The notes beneath the pieces were generated by a model. It was not told the DNA's origin, did no database searches, and was given only the letters and a program-made list of their open reading frames with translations. A DNA stretch of 27,895 nucleotides from positions 1 through 27,895 of the forward strand of contig JAIRVA010000203.1 of the NCBI GenBank assembly GCA_031254155.1, written 5' to 3'. Source of the stretch: Propionibacteriaceae bacterium (GTDB lineage: Bacteria; Actinomycetota; Actinomycetes; Propionibacteriales; Propionibacteriaceae). A program made the translations under genes and the position numbers. Each line of letters begins with the position of its first letter. The first letter of the stretch is position 1. Of this stretch, positions 8,421-15,677 are shown in pieces.

Positions 8421-8680
8421 AAACGTTCGAGACCCTGTTCGCCGAGCTACAAGCCAAAGCGGCGACCCGCGAACCGGGCTCCCGGACCGTCGCGGAACTC
8501 GACGCCGGGGTTCACGCCATCGGTAAGAAACTCGTTGAGGAAGCGGCCGAGTCTTGGATGGCGGCGGAGTACCAGACGAAGGACGAGACGGCCGCGGAAC
8601 TCTCCCAGCTGCTCTACCACGCCCAGGTCATGATGATCGCCTGCGGCTTGGACCTAGACGACGTGTACGCGCACCTGTAG
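8417..8680 (+). CDS. hisE: Phosphoribosyl-ATP pyrophosphatase
   Basis: HisE performs the second step of histidine synthesis, hydrolysing PR-ATP to PR-AMP and pyrophosphate. It is 87 residues, normal for a stand-alone HisE. The MazG-like all-helical signature is clear: KTFETLFAELQAKA, then KKLVEEAAESWMAA with the metal-binding EExxE, and ETAAELSQLLYHAQVMM. Its ATG overlaps the argG stop, so it is translated with argG. hisG, which takes the step before, lies 4.5 kb downstream instead of next to it. The stop codon abuts the stop of the convergent toxin gene with no spacer. Confidence 0.95.
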   Translation: MKTFETLFAELQAKAATREPGSRTVAELDAGVHAIGKKLVEEAAESWMAAEYQTKDETAAELSQLLYHAQVMMIACGLDLDDVYAHL

Positions 8681-9040
8681 TCAGTCGTACCCGAGTCCCA
8701 GGTGGAGGCGTAACGCCTCGTCGAGGGCGGCGACCTCTTCCGCGTTCAGCCGGCCCAGTTGGCGGATCAGCCGGGTGCAGTCGAGTGCGCGGATCTGTTC
8801 GGCCTGCGCTTTCGAGTCGACTGCCAGCCCGCTACCCGGTTCGGCCGGAATGAGCACCTGGAAGTCGTGGACGCGGGTCGTGTTGGTCGTGAGCGGTACC
8901 ACAGTGACGACACCGCGAGCCAACCGCTCCACAACCCGGTTACTGGCATCGGCGGACACCACGACACACGGTCGCGTCTTGGCAGCCTCACTCCCCTGCG
9001 CCGGGTCAAAGGCCCCGAGCCACACCTCGCCCCGCCTCAT
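8681..9040 (-). CDS. PemK/MazF-family toxin (mRNA endoribonuclease)
   Basis: This 119-residue protein matches MazF/PemK toxins: MRRGEVWLGAFDPAQGSE at the start, KTRPCVVVSADASNR, the VVTVVPLTTNTTR strand, and a C-terminal AEQIRALDCTRLIRQLGRL. The family cleaves mRNA at short sequences when freed from its antitoxin. It overlaps the antitoxin gene by 4 nt (ATGA), as usual for type II modules. It converges on hisE with no bases between the two stop codons, so the transcripts of the two genes must overlap. Confidence 0.92.
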   Translation of the reverse strand: MRRGEVWLGAFDPAQGSEAAKTRPCVVVSADASNRVVERLARGVVTVVPLTTNTTRVHDFQVLIPAEPGSGLAVDSKAQAEQIRALDCTRLIRQLGRLNAEEVAALDEALRLHLGLGYD

Positions 9041-9294
9041 GCGGCGCCCTCGAGACCGTCACCGGATGTCGAGTCCCACAACGAGGCGTCCTCCGTGTCC
9101 GCCCATTCCGCGTAGGCGTCCGCATAGGCGGCCTCAAGCTCCCGCTCACGCAGGGCCGACGCCCCCTCCAGCATCAGCCGCAGCATCAGTTCGCGCGGGT
9201 TCGCCTCGACGGGCCAGTGCCGGGCGGCCACCGCCAGTGCGCGCTGCACGGGCGCGGTATGGGTCACAGTCGTACGTTCGAGCGTCGTGGGCAT
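9037..9294 (-). CDS. Antitoxin of the PemK/MazF-type pair
   Basis: This small protein (85 residues) directly precedes and overlaps the toxin gene. The core (about residues 15-60) is helical and the C-terminus is acidic (EWADTEDASLWDSTSGDGLEGAA), as expected for a toxin-wrapping tail. I do not recognise a specific antitoxin family; the role is assigned from position, size and composition. The start at 9294 follows a TACACT -10 by 6 nt, suggesting a leaderless transcript. Confidence 0.75.
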   Translation of the reverse strand: MPTTLERTTVTHTAPVQRALAVAARHWPVEANPRELMLRLMLEGASALRERELEAAYADAYAEWADTEDASLWDSTSGDGLEGAA

Positions 9295-9339
9295 ACACCG
9301 AGTGTACCACGTGGTGAAGCACCTGGCTTCTCACTGGTT
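9295..9339 (-). promoter_or_regulatory. Toxin-antitoxin promoter with palindromic operator
   Basis: On the minus strand TACACT (9306 to 9301) lies 6 nt before the antitoxin ATG. A perfect 10-bp palindrome ACCACGTGGT (9306-9315) abuts and touches the -10, well placed for autorepression by the antitoxin complex. An imperfect hairpin further upstream might end the osmoprotectant operon, but no T-tract is seen. Confidence 0.55.
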
Positions 9340-10218
9340 TCACACCAGACCCTTGTCTTTGAGCCAGTCCGTCGCGATGGTGGCGGCGGGGAGCTGGTCG
9401 GTGACGCTGCGGGCGTCGAGGGCGACCAGGTCTGACGGAGACATCGCCGCGCTGATCTTGTTGATGAGGGCGGCTGCCTTGTCGTCGACCTTGTCGCTGG
9501 CGAGCGGGACGAGGTGGGAGGCGAGGAACAACCCCTTGTCGTCTTCCAGCGATACCAGGTCGTTCGCCATGATCGACGGGTCGGCGGTGTAAATGATGGC
9601 CAGCTGGATCGTCCCGTCCTTGAGGGCCTTGACGGTGAGCGGGCCGCCGCCGTCCTCGATCGGAGTGAAACCGCAGGTGACACCGTAGGTGTCAAGCAGC
9701 CCCTGGGGACCGTTCGGGCGGCTCTGGGCCTCGGAGTTGGCACCCATGACGAGCGGTACGGTGACCCCCTTGAGATCGGAGATCGTCGTGAGGTGCCACT
9801 GGCTGGCGAAGGCACTCGTGACGACGTATGAGTCCTGGTCGGTGGCCGGTGATTGGTCGAGGACGCGCAGCCCGGCGGGGGCCGCCTGGACCAGCTCCGA
9901 GTACACCGCGTCGGCCAGGCGGGCCGTAGTCGACGACTTCCAGAACTGCAGCAACGGACCGGTGTACTCCGGGAAGAGGTCGATGTTGCCCGCCTCGATC
10001 TCGGGGAGATAGACCTCCCGCTGGCCGATGCGGAACTGGCGGTCGACGGCGTACCCACCCTTTTCAAGGGCCTGCGCGTAGATCTCGGCGACGATTTCGT
10101 TCGAATAGTAGTCCTGGGACCCGACCACGATGGTCTGGCCGTGAGCGCCGGAACAGCCGGCGAGGGCGAGCGCCGCGACGGCGACAAGGGCGGCGAAGCG
10201 ATGTGTGCGGTGAGACAT
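9340..10218 (-). CDS. opuBC: Glycine-betaine/choline-type osmoprotectant-binding lipoprotein
   Basis: This is the extracytoplasmic receptor of an OpuB/ProU-type importer, 292 residues. The signal peptide ends in the lipobox LAGC (Cys22). The mature protein starts TIVVGSQDYYSNEIVAEIYAQALE, followed by EVYLPEIEAGNIDLFPEYTG, both standard for the OpuAC-like binding fold. GGGPLTVKALKDGTIQLAIIYTADP fits the second lobe. A GGGAAAGGA ribosome-binding site precedes the ATG. It is the last of four importer genes. The exact ligand (betaine, choline or carnitine) cannot be told from sequence, so the symbol is by family resemblance. Confidence 0.88.
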   Translation of the reverse strand: MSHRTHRFAALVAVAALALAGCSGAHGQTIVVGSQDYYSNEIVAEIYAQALEKGGYAVDRQFRIGQREVYLPEIEAGNIDLFPEYTGPLLQFWKSSTTARLADAVYSELVQAAPAGLRVLDQSPATDQDSYVVTSAFASQWHLTTISDLKGVTVPLVMGANSEAQSRPNGPQGLLDTYGVTCGFTPIEDGGGPLTVKALKDGTIQLAIIYTADPSIMANDLVSLEDDKGLFLASHLVPLASDKVDDKAAALINKISAAMSPSDLVALDARSVTDQLPAATIATDWLKDKGLV

Positions 10219-10231
10219 GGGAGTCCTTTCC

Positions 10232-10891
10232 CTACTGACGGGGGTGAGTGACGTGGACCGACACCAGCCGCTGGGTGGCGGCGAGGGTGACTTCGAGGAT
10301 AAGGGCGAGCGCGATCACCAGGATCGCCCCGCCCACCATTTGCGCGTAGTCGCGCGATTTCAGACCGATGAAGAGGAACCGGCCGAGCCCGGTGTCGGCG
10401 ATGTACGCCGCCAGGGTGGCGGTGGACACCACCTGGAGGGTCGCGGCGCGGAGGCCGCCGATGATCACCGGGGCGCCGAGCGGGAGCTCGACCCGCCAGA
10501 CGATCTGCGTCTCGCTGAGCCCGACGGCCCGGGCGGCTTCGACGACGGCCGGGGGTACGGTCTCCACCCCCGCGTACGCCCCCGCGAGCAGCGACGGCAG
10601 CGCGAGGATGACCAGGGCGAGAACGGGGGCCCGCAGCCCGATGCCCAGCGCCAGGCCGAACAGGGTCAGCAGACCAAGGGTCGGGATGGCCCGGGCCGCG
10701 CCGACGGACGCGCCCACCACCGCGGCCCCCTTATGAGTGTGCCCGATGAGGACGCCGAGTGGCAGCGCGACAATGGCGGCGACCGCCACGACGGCCAGCG
10801 TCAGAAGCAGGTGCTGGGCGAGCCGCGCGCCGATGCCGCCCGGACCTGCCCAGTGTGTCGCGAGCCAGGTGAACGTCTCCCCCAGGTTCAT
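10232..10891 (-). CDS. opuBB: Osmoprotectant ABC transporter permease (second)
   Basis: This 219-residue membrane protein has the BPD_transp_1 fold. The N-terminal LTLAVVAVAAIVALPLGVLIG is typical of OpuBB/OpuBD permeases, and the EAA-like loop reads VPPAVVEAARAVGLSETQIVWRVELPLGAPVIIGGLR. I chose ATG at 10891 because it overlaps the upstream permease stop as ATGA; an in-frame GTG at 10909 is possible but less likely. It acts with the other permease and the ATPase. The gap to the binding-protein start is 13 nt. Confidence 0.9.
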   Translation of the reverse strand: MNLGETFTWLATHWAGPGGIGARLAQHLLLTLAVVAVAAIVALPLGVLIGHTHKGAAVVGASVGAARAIPTLGLLTLFGLALGIGLRAPVLALVILALPSLLAGAYAGVETVPPAVVEAARAVGLSETQIVWRVELPLGAPVIIGGLRAATLQVVSTATLAAYIADTGLGRFLFIGLKSRDYAQMVGGAILVIALALILEVTLAATQRLVSVHVTHPRQ

Positions 10892-11526
10892 GCCGCCACC
10901 CGTCGCCACGGCGTGATCGCCCGCCCGACCAGCAGGGTGAGTCCGTCAAGGACCAACGCGAGCACGACAGTCACCACGACCCCCGTCACAACCTCGCCCG
11001 CGATGCCACGCTGGAAACCGTCGGTCAGCAACGTACCGAGACTGGACTGCCCGGTGAGGGCGCCGATGGTGGCGAGTCCGACCGTACTGACCACGACCAC
11101 CCGGATACCGGACAACAGCACGGGCACCGCCAGCGGCAGATCGACGCGCCAGAACAGCCCCCACCCCGAGTAGCCGAGGGCGACGGCGGCCTCGTGGACG
11201 CCCGCGTCGACCGCGCCGAACGCGTCGGCGGCGGTCCGGACGAGCAGGGCGACGCCGTAGATAGTGAGGGCGGCGGTGATGGTCACCGCCGACCGGAGCG
11301 GAAGCCCGAGCACCACCGGCAGGATCACGAGCAGCGGCAAGGCCGGGACCGCGTACAGCAACGTGGCCACGCCCAGCAATGGCCGGCCCAGCGAACGGTG
11401 ACGCCCCGCCAACCGCCCGACCGGCACCGCGATGAGGATGCTCAGAGCGATCGCCGGGACGACCAGGCGGATGTGGTCGCCGAGCAGCGCCACCACTTGG
11501 GGCCAGTTGAGGCCGAGCCACTTCAT
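10888..11526 (-). CDS. Osmoprotectant ABC transporter permease (first)
   Basis: This 212-residue permease partners the following one. Features are IRLVVPAIALSILIAVPVGRLAG (first helices), an EAA-type loop AVDAGVHEAAVALGYSGWGLFWRVDLPLAVPVLLSGIR, and GQSSLGTLLTDGF near the end. It overlaps the ATPase gene stop by 4 nt (ATGA), so the operon is translated as a coupled chain. Two permease genes per importer is the OpuB/OpuC layout, unlike ProU with one. Confidence 0.9.
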   Translation of the reverse strand: MKWLGLNWPQVVALLGDHIRLVVPAIALSILIAVPVGRLAGRHRSLGRPLLGVATLLYAVPALPLLVILPVVLGLPLRSAVTITAALTIYGVALLVRTAADAFGAVDAGVHEAAVALGYSGWGLFWRVDLPLAVPVLLSGIRVVVVSTVGLATIGALTGQSSLGTLLTDGFQRGIAGEVVTGVVVTVVLALVLDGLTLLVGRAITPWRRVAA

Positions 11527-12332
11527 GGCAACACCCCCACGGGGCGCCCGGCGGCGTCAACGGCCACCCGTCGCCCGGCCACCTGCTCGACGTTGAGGAC
11601 CCGTTCGCCGCCGTCGAGGCCGATAAAGTGGCGGACGAAGTCGTCGGCGGGAGCCGCGACCAGACGAGCCGGCGTGTCGCGCTGGGCCACCTGGGCATGT
11701 TCCTTCAGGAGTACCACCTCGTCGGCGAGGCGGAGGGCCTCGTCAATGTCGTGCGTCACGAAGAGGATCGTCTTGCCGAGGTGGCCCTGGAGGCGGAGGA
11801 GTTCGTCCTGGAGTTCGCGGCGGACGATGGGGTCGACGGCGCCGAACGGCTCGTCCATGAGCAGAATGTTGGGATTGGCCGCCAGGGCGCGCGCCACCCC
11901 AACCCGCTGCTGCTGGCCACCGGACAGCTGCGCCGGGTACCGTCGCCCGAGGCTGAGGTCCAGCCCGACCAACTCCAGCAATCCCTCTGCCGCCACCCGG
12001 GCCGGCCCCCGGGCCACGCCGTTCAGCCTGGGCACGGTCGCGATGTTGTCCAAGACGCTGCGATGGGGCATGAGGCCACCGTCCTGCAGCACGTAGCCGA
12101 TGGAGCGGCGCAGCGCCACCGGGTCCCGGTCACGGACATCCTCGCCATCGATCAAGACCCGGCCGGCGGTGGGTTCGACCATGCGGTTGACCATACGGAT
12201 GAGCGTCGTTTTGCCCGAGCCGGAGGAACCGAGGAGGACGACCGTCCGGTGCGACTCGACGACCAGCGTGAAATCGGACACGGCGACCGACCCGCCCGCG
12301 TACGTCTTGGCAACTGCCTGAAACTCGATCAT
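11523..12332 (-). CDS. opuBA: Osmoprotectant ABC transporter ATPase
   Basis: This cytoplasmic ATPase has 269 residues. Walker A is GSSGSGKTT (about residues 35-43), the Q-loop is GYVLQDGGLMPH, the signature is LSGGQQQRVG, Walker B is ILLMDEPFGAVDP, and the switch His is in FVTHDIDEAL. The C-terminus is short and ends about 60 residues after the switch region (VLNVEQVAGRRVAVDAAGRPVGVLP). The CBS pair that senses ionic strength in OpuA and some OpuCA proteins is absent. It is the first gene of the operon, preceded by a symmetrical divergent promoter region. Confidence 0.92.
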   Translation of the reverse strand: MIEFQAVAKTYAGGSVAVSDFTLVVESHRTVVLLGSSGSGKTTLIRMVNRMVEPTAGRVLIDGEDVRDRDPVALRRSIGYVLQDGGLMPHRSVLDNIATVPRLNGVARGPARVAAEGLLELVGLDLSLGRRYPAQLSGGQQQRVGVARALAANPNILLMDEPFGAVDPIVRRELQDELLRLQGHLGKTILFVTHDIDEALRLADEVVLLKEHAQVAQRDTPARLVAAPADDFVRHFIGLDGGERVLNVEQVAGRRVAVDAAGRPVGVLP

Positions 12333-12454
12333 GATCCCACCACACTATCTAGTCACTCCGACACATCTGACTGATCTCACGCGGGTGGACCGTACCCCCA
12401 AATGTGTCCGAGACGCTTGATAGTGTGGGGGGAAGGGCGAGAAAGAAGGCAGCG
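12333..12454. promoter_or_regulatory. Symmetrical divergent promoter region between opu operon and DinB gene
   Basis: Two 27-nt blocks face away from each other: 12402-12428 on plus and 12366-12340 on minus. Each reads ATGTGTC(C/G)GAG, then 6 unrelated bases, then GATAGTGTGG. GATAGT is a plausible -10 for both directions. The plus start has an AGAAGG ribosome-binding site before ATG 12455. The ATGTGTC block is only 10 bp from the -10, too close for an ordinary -35, so it may be a shared operator. Confidence 0.6.
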
Positions 12455-12994
12455 ATGCAGATAAATACCATGGTTCAGGACGCGCTGGACCGCGTCCACG
12501 AACTCATCCCCGCTATCCTCGGCGGACTGACGCGGGAGGATATCCTCTGGCGGCCGGACGCGGGCTCGAACTCGATTGGCTGGCTGATCTGGCATTTGAC
12601 AAGGGTGGAAGATGACCATCTGGCCGACCTGGGCGGGCGGACGCAGGTCTGGCTGCCCACGTGGTACGACCGGTTCGGGCTCCCCTACCCCGAGCGGGCC
12701 CACGGCTACGGGATGACCGCGGCCGAGGTGGCGGCGTTCGACATCCCGTCGGGTGATCTCCTGGCCGGCTACGCCGCGGCGGTCGCCGAACAGTCCCGCG
12801 CGATCATTGAGGCGCTCGGCGAGGCCGACTACGACCGGGTCGTCGACACCCGGTGGGACCCACCGGTAACGCTCGGCGTCCGCCTCGTGTCCGTCATGGT
12901 CGAAACCGCCCAGCACGTCGGGCAGGCGGCGTACGTCCGCGGCCTGCGCGAGCGCGCGGACGGCCATGACTCCGGCTGGCAGGGCCATGTGTAA
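12455..12994 (+). CDS. DinB-like (DUF664) metalloprotein
   Basis: This 179-residue protein of the DinB/YfiT superfamily is a four-helix bundle with a His-coordinated metal. Visible are GWLIWHLTRVEDDHLADL (His in the second helix) and VETAQHVGQAAYVRGL near the end, placed as in DUF664. Actinobacterial relatives include mycothiol-dependent transferases, but which thiol, if any, this one uses is unknown. I chose ATG at 12455 because AGAAGG precedes it and the conserved part starts at once; an in-frame extension to 12404 would lie over the promoter. It is divergent from the osmoprotectant operon and may be co-regulated with it. Confidence 0.85.
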   Translation: MQINTMVQDALDRVHELIPAILGGLTREDILWRPDAGSNSIGWLIWHLTRVEDDHLADLGGRTQVWLPTWYDRFGLPYPERAHGYGMTAAEVAAFDIPSGDLLAGYAAAVAEQSRAIIEALGEADYDRVVDTRWDPPVTLGVRLVSVMVETAQHVGQAAYVRGLRERADGHDSGWQGHV

Positions 12995-13184
12995 GGACAC
13001 GGTCGGCAATAAATGGTGCAGGTGGCGGTTTCGGGGCGGGATGCCTGAGAAGGCGGAGTGCCCGGAGGCGTAGTAGAGCTACGCCGGAGCGGCCGACAAC
13101 GAGGTCAGGCGCCCGATCCCGGAAACGACACGCGACAGTTAGTGACGACCGTGTCCTCAGTGAACCGTGCGGTAGGTTGGTTCT
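12995..13184 (+). other. Spacer upstream of hisG with a hairpin
   Basis: This holds a 7-bp hairpin GGCGTAG-TAGAG-CTACGCC (13067-13085) without a T-tract, which might end the DinB transcript. TAGGTT at 13173-13178 lies 6 nt before the hisG GTG start, fitting a leaderless hisG promoter. I see no gene and recognise no riboswitch. Confidence 0.45.
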
Positions 13185-14036
13185 GTGCAACTACTGAAAA
13201 TCGCCGTACCCAACAAGGGCGCCCTGGCCGAGGACGCCGCGGCCATGCTCCGCGCGGCCGGCTACCGGCAGCGCTGGGACCCCAAGGACCTCGTCTGGAC
13301 CGACTCGGCCAACGGGATCGAGTTCTACTACCTGCGCCCGCGAGACATCGCGGTGTACGTGGGCGAGGGTACGCTCGACCTCGGCATCACGGGCCGCGAC
13401 ATGTTGCTGGACTCCCAGGCGAACGCGCACGAGGTCCTCCCGCTCGGTTTCGGACGGACCCGGTTCCGGTTCGCCCGCCCGGAAGGTACGGCGGCCGACT
13501 CCGGCCACCTCGACAATCTCCGGATCGCGACCTCGTACCCCGGCCTGTTGCGCCGCTACCTCGACGACCACGGGACGTCGGCCCGGCTCATCGCCCTCGA
13601 CGGCGCGGTGGAGTCGGCGGTCCGGCTGGGGGTCGCGGACGTGGTCGCCGACGTGGTGGAGACCGGTTCGACCTTGAAGAAGGCCGGTTTGGAGGTCTTC
13701 GGCGATGTGATCCTCGAGTCGGAGGCCATCCTGGTCAAGCGAGCCGGGGCCCCCGATCCGGCGGAGCTGGACCAGGTGCTCCGCCGCCTGTCGGGTGTCA
13801 TCGTGGCGCGCGACTATGTGCTGGTCGACTTCGACGTACCCGAAGCCAGCCTGGACCTCACCGCGGCCCTGGCACCGGGCCTCGAGGGCCCGACCGTGTC
13901 GCCGCTGGCCAAGCCGGGTTGGTGTGCGGTACGGACCCTCGTACCACGAAAGGGGCACCAGCAGCTCATGGACGAACTGTGGCAGGCCGGCGCCCGCGCC
14001 ATCCTCGTCACCGACGTCTCAACGGCGCGCCTGTAG
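13185..14036 (+). CDS. hisG: ATP phosphoribosyltransferase (long form)
   Basis: HisG catalyses the first, feedback-regulated step of histidine synthesis: ATP plus PRPP gives PR-ATP. The 283 residues are the homohexameric long form (HisG_L) with a C-terminal ACT-like regulatory domain (about residues 210-283: APGLEGPTVSPLAKPGWCAVRTLVPRKGHQQLMDELWQAGARAILVTDV). The catalytic part starts LKIAVPNKGALAEDAAAML and has LGITGRDML and the PRPP loop VADVVETGSTLKKAGL. The start is GTG at 13185 with no ribosome-binding site and a -10 close by. hisE, its usual neighbour, is 4.5 kb upstream on the same strand. Confidence 0.96.
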   Translation: MQLLKIAVPNKGALAEDAAAMLRAAGYRQRWDPKDLVWTDSANGIEFYYLRPRDIAVYVGEGTLDLGITGRDMLLDSQANAHEVLPLGFGRTRFRFARPEGTAADSGHLDNLRIATSYPGLLRRYLDDHGTSARLIALDGAVESAVRLGVADVVADVVETGSTLKKAGLEVFGDVILESEAILVKRAGAPDPAELDQVLRRLSGVIVARDYVLVDFDVPEASLDLTAALAPGLEGPTVSPLAKPGWCAVRTLVPRKGHQQLMDELWQAGARAILVTDVSTARL

Positions 14037-14487
14037 CGCGTGGTGTACCGCGGAACGGTGTCAGCAATGAGGACGAATGATCTGATGTCGTTCCTTGGCA
14101 GCGCTCGTCAGACCACCGCTACCACTCCGCGCTACGCACCACACGGTTCGGCCTGGAAGTGCATCATGAGAGAGGGTCTGCTGCGGAGGCTGCGGTTCGC
14201 GGTTCACCTCAGTCAGCGCAAACAGCAGACGGGGGCACCCACTCGTATTTCCGCTGCGTCTGACGGTACTCCAAGTCCACCAGTCACCCCGTGCAGCTAT
14301 GATCATTGCCGCAATAGCGAAACCGGTCGAGTACGACTAGTATCTTGATCTTCGCCATTTGGCGCACCACCGGGAGAACACCGGGAGAACAGCACGGGGC
14401 CAACCATGCTTTGGGAACCTTCCCACTCCCGTCAGGTTCTCTTTGCTGAGTCAAATCGCTGGCTTGTGCCAAGGCCCTCTGATTGTG
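14037..14487. other. Gene-free stretch between hisG and the tRNA cluster
   Basis: About 450 bp without a convincing gene; short open frames here have no family features. It contains an 11-bp tandem duplication ACCGGGAGAAC (14369-14379 and 14380-14390). I see no terminator with a T-tract after hisG. Confidence 0.5.
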
Positions 14488-14493
14488 TAAGGT
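14464..14493 (+). promoter_or_regulatory. Promoter of the tRNA cluster
   Basis: TTGTGC (14464-14469), an 18-bp spacer, then TAAGGT (14488-14493). The start would be near 14500, about 16 nt before the first tRNA. All four tRNAs are close and on the same strand, so one transcript is likely. Confidence 0.55.
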
Positions 14494-14515
14494 TAACTCT
14501 CGCGCGATGCGCAAT

Positions 14516-14588
14516 GCGGACGTGGCTCAGCTGGTAGAGCATCACCTTGCCAAGGTGAGGGTCGCGGGTTCGAACCCCGTCGTCCGCT
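14516..14588 (+). tRNA. tRNA-Gly (GCC)
   Basis: The acceptor stem GCGGACG pairs with CGTCCGC, with discriminator T at 14588. The anticodon loop holds GCC between ACCTT and AAGGT. The T-loop is GGTTCGAACCC. CCA is not encoded. Length is 73 nt. Confidence 0.96.
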
Positions 14589-14627
14589 CGGAGAGGGTCT
14601 CAAATCCGGGAGATCGGATCTTCCCCC

Positions 14628-14698
14628 GGTGGAGTGGCCGAGAGGCGAGGCAACGGACTGCAAATCCGTGTACACGGGTTCAAATCCCGTCTCCACCT
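14628..14698 (+). tRNA. tRNA-Cys (GCA)
   Basis: The acceptor stem GGTGGAG pairs with CTCCACC. The anticodon arm GGACTGCAAATCC places GCA in the loop. The T-arm CGGGTTCAAATCCCG is complete. Length is 71 nt and CCA is not encoded. Confidence 0.95.
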
Positions 14699-14711
14699 CC
14701 ACCCCAGCCTT

Positions 14712-14783
14712 GGGCGGCTGGCGCAGCGGTAGCGCGCTTCCCTGACACGGAAGAGGTCACTGGTTCGATCCCAGTGTCGCCCA
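14712..14783 (+). tRNA. tRNA-Val (GAC)
   Basis: The acceptor stem GGGCGGC pairs with GTCGCCC (one G-U). The anticodon arm CTTCC-CTGACAC-GGAAG gives GAC. The T-arm is CTGGTTCGATCCCAG. Length is 72 nt. It is nearly identical to the following tRNA outside the anticodon stem and acceptor ends. Confidence 0.96.
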
Positions 14784-14793
14784 CGAAGTTCCC

Positions 14794-14865
14794 GGGCGTA
14801 TGGCGCAGCGGTAGCGCGCTTCGTTCACACCGAAGAGGTCACTGGTTCGATCCCAGTTACGCCCA
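14794..14865 (+). tRNA. tRNA-Val (CAC), integration target
   Basis: The acceptor stem GGGCGTA pairs with TACGCCC. The anticodon arm CTTCG-TTCACAC-CGAAG gives CAC. Its 3' part from 14841 is repeated perfectly at 20620-20651, so it is the attachment site of the integrative element, which leaves the gene intact. Confidence 0.96.
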
Positions 14866-14872
14866 CTCTTCT
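14841..14872 (+). repeat. attL (direct repeat with attR)
   Basis: These 32 bp are identical to 20620-20651. They start in the T-arm of tRNA-Val(CAC) and end 7 nt past the discriminator base. Weaker similarity continues past the core for about 100 bp in both places. Confidence 0.92.
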
Positions 14873-14884
14873 GACTAGGGGAAA

Positions 14885-14900
14885 CGACAAAAGTTTGTCG
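14885..14900. terminator. Perfect 7-bp hairpin after the tRNA cluster
   Basis: CGACAAA-AG-TTTGTCG lies 19 nt past the last tRNA. The loop is tight and no T-run follows, so it may be a terminator or an integrase/excisionase binding feature. A diverged copy sits at 20664-20679. Confidence 0.4.
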
Positions 14901-14906
14901 GGAAAA

Positions 14907-14953
14907 TGGTTATACGGTGCCTATCTTGGGCACATTGAGGGGCACTCCAGTGC
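14907..14953. repeat. 47-nt module, copy A (left element end)
   Basis: By eye this matches copy B (20486-20532) at 38 of 47 positions and copy C (20684-20730) at 38 of 47, with no gaps. It starts TGGTTATACGGTGCC and ends GGCACTCCAGTGC. It may be an arm-type integrase site or a shared regulatory sequence. Confidence 0.7.
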
Positions 14954-15367
14954 ACTTTGCGGGATGTCCGCTGTTAACTCGGCCCGCTGATCGAGCGGCA
15001 TCGCGACAATCCACGTTCGTACTCACTTCGCGAGTTCGGGCCGGGTCGGTTGTACGCCAGGTGGTGCGCGAGGTGGAGTGTGTGTTGGTGGGCGAGGGCC
15101 AGGCCTGGTGGCCGTGGGGTTCGGGGGTCGTCTCGTCTGCCCCCTGCCAGGCGGTAGGCGTGACGGGGGTTCGTCCCATGGGTTGGCCGTCCACGGCCGC
15201 CGCGTGGTCGTGTGGTCGTGGCGTTGCCGGTTGGTGTGCGTGATGGGGTGGTGTGGCCTGTGCCGGGCCGGGTACCGCCCACCCCCTGGAATATCGGGAC
15301 CCCTCCCCGTGGGACACCGCCGCGTCACCTGTTTCCGTCTCTCCCCGCTACCCTAGGGGGGGTCGTG

Positions 15368-15408
15368 CGCGCACGCGTGCGCGAGGGTGTCGAAAAGATC
15401 GACACCCT
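15368..15408. repeat. Palindrome plus adjoining hairpin
   Basis: CGCGCACGCGTGCGCG (15368-15383) is a perfect 16-nt palindrome. It is followed at once by a 9-bp hairpin AGGGTGTCG-AAAAGAT-CGACACCCT (15384-15408). Two perfect dyads side by side suggest a protein-binding or origin-type site. Confidence 0.65.
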
Positions 15409-15611
15409 TGGTGGCGGTGCGCGTGGGCGTGGGGTACGTCAGGTGGACGGCGTCCCGTCGTGACCGAGTGGTAGGTAGTCCTGGGGTTGGCCCGCTTTCG
15501 GCGTGTGGCGCCTGGGGTTGGGTGGACGCGTTCACGGGGACCGGCAACCCGTGTTCGTCTCAACTTTTCCTAGACCAACCTCGTCGCCGTCAAGGCGGGT
15601 GGCACTGTCAG

Positions 15612-15677
15612 CGGGAAGGGTCTAAATGGGAGTGAGACCCTTCCCGTGGTATGGCAAACCTCATGGCAAGTGCCATG
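15612..15677. repeat. 12-bp hairpin and CATGGCA palindrome
   Basis: Arms 15612-15623 (CGGGAAGGGTCT) and 15635-15646 pair perfectly over an 11-nt loop. Downstream, CATGGCA-AG-TGCCATG (15662-15677) forms a second dyad. They precede the antirepressor relic and could be its old control region or a structured RNA. Confidence 0.6.

Noticed and set aside
12995..13184. Riboswitch or attenuator upstream of hisG
   Set aside because: A CTGAGA string and one hairpin are present but no known riboswitch core, His codon run or T-tract; a -10 next to the start argues against a leader.
14910..15317. Minus-strand frame of 135 residues near the left end of the element
   Set aside because: Pro/Thr/His-rich with no domain; it reads through module A and the hairpin region.
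15387..15635. Plus-strand frame of 82 residues starting MSKRSTPL
   Set aside because: Its start is inside a perfect hairpin and its end in another; no ribosome-binding site or family resemblance.
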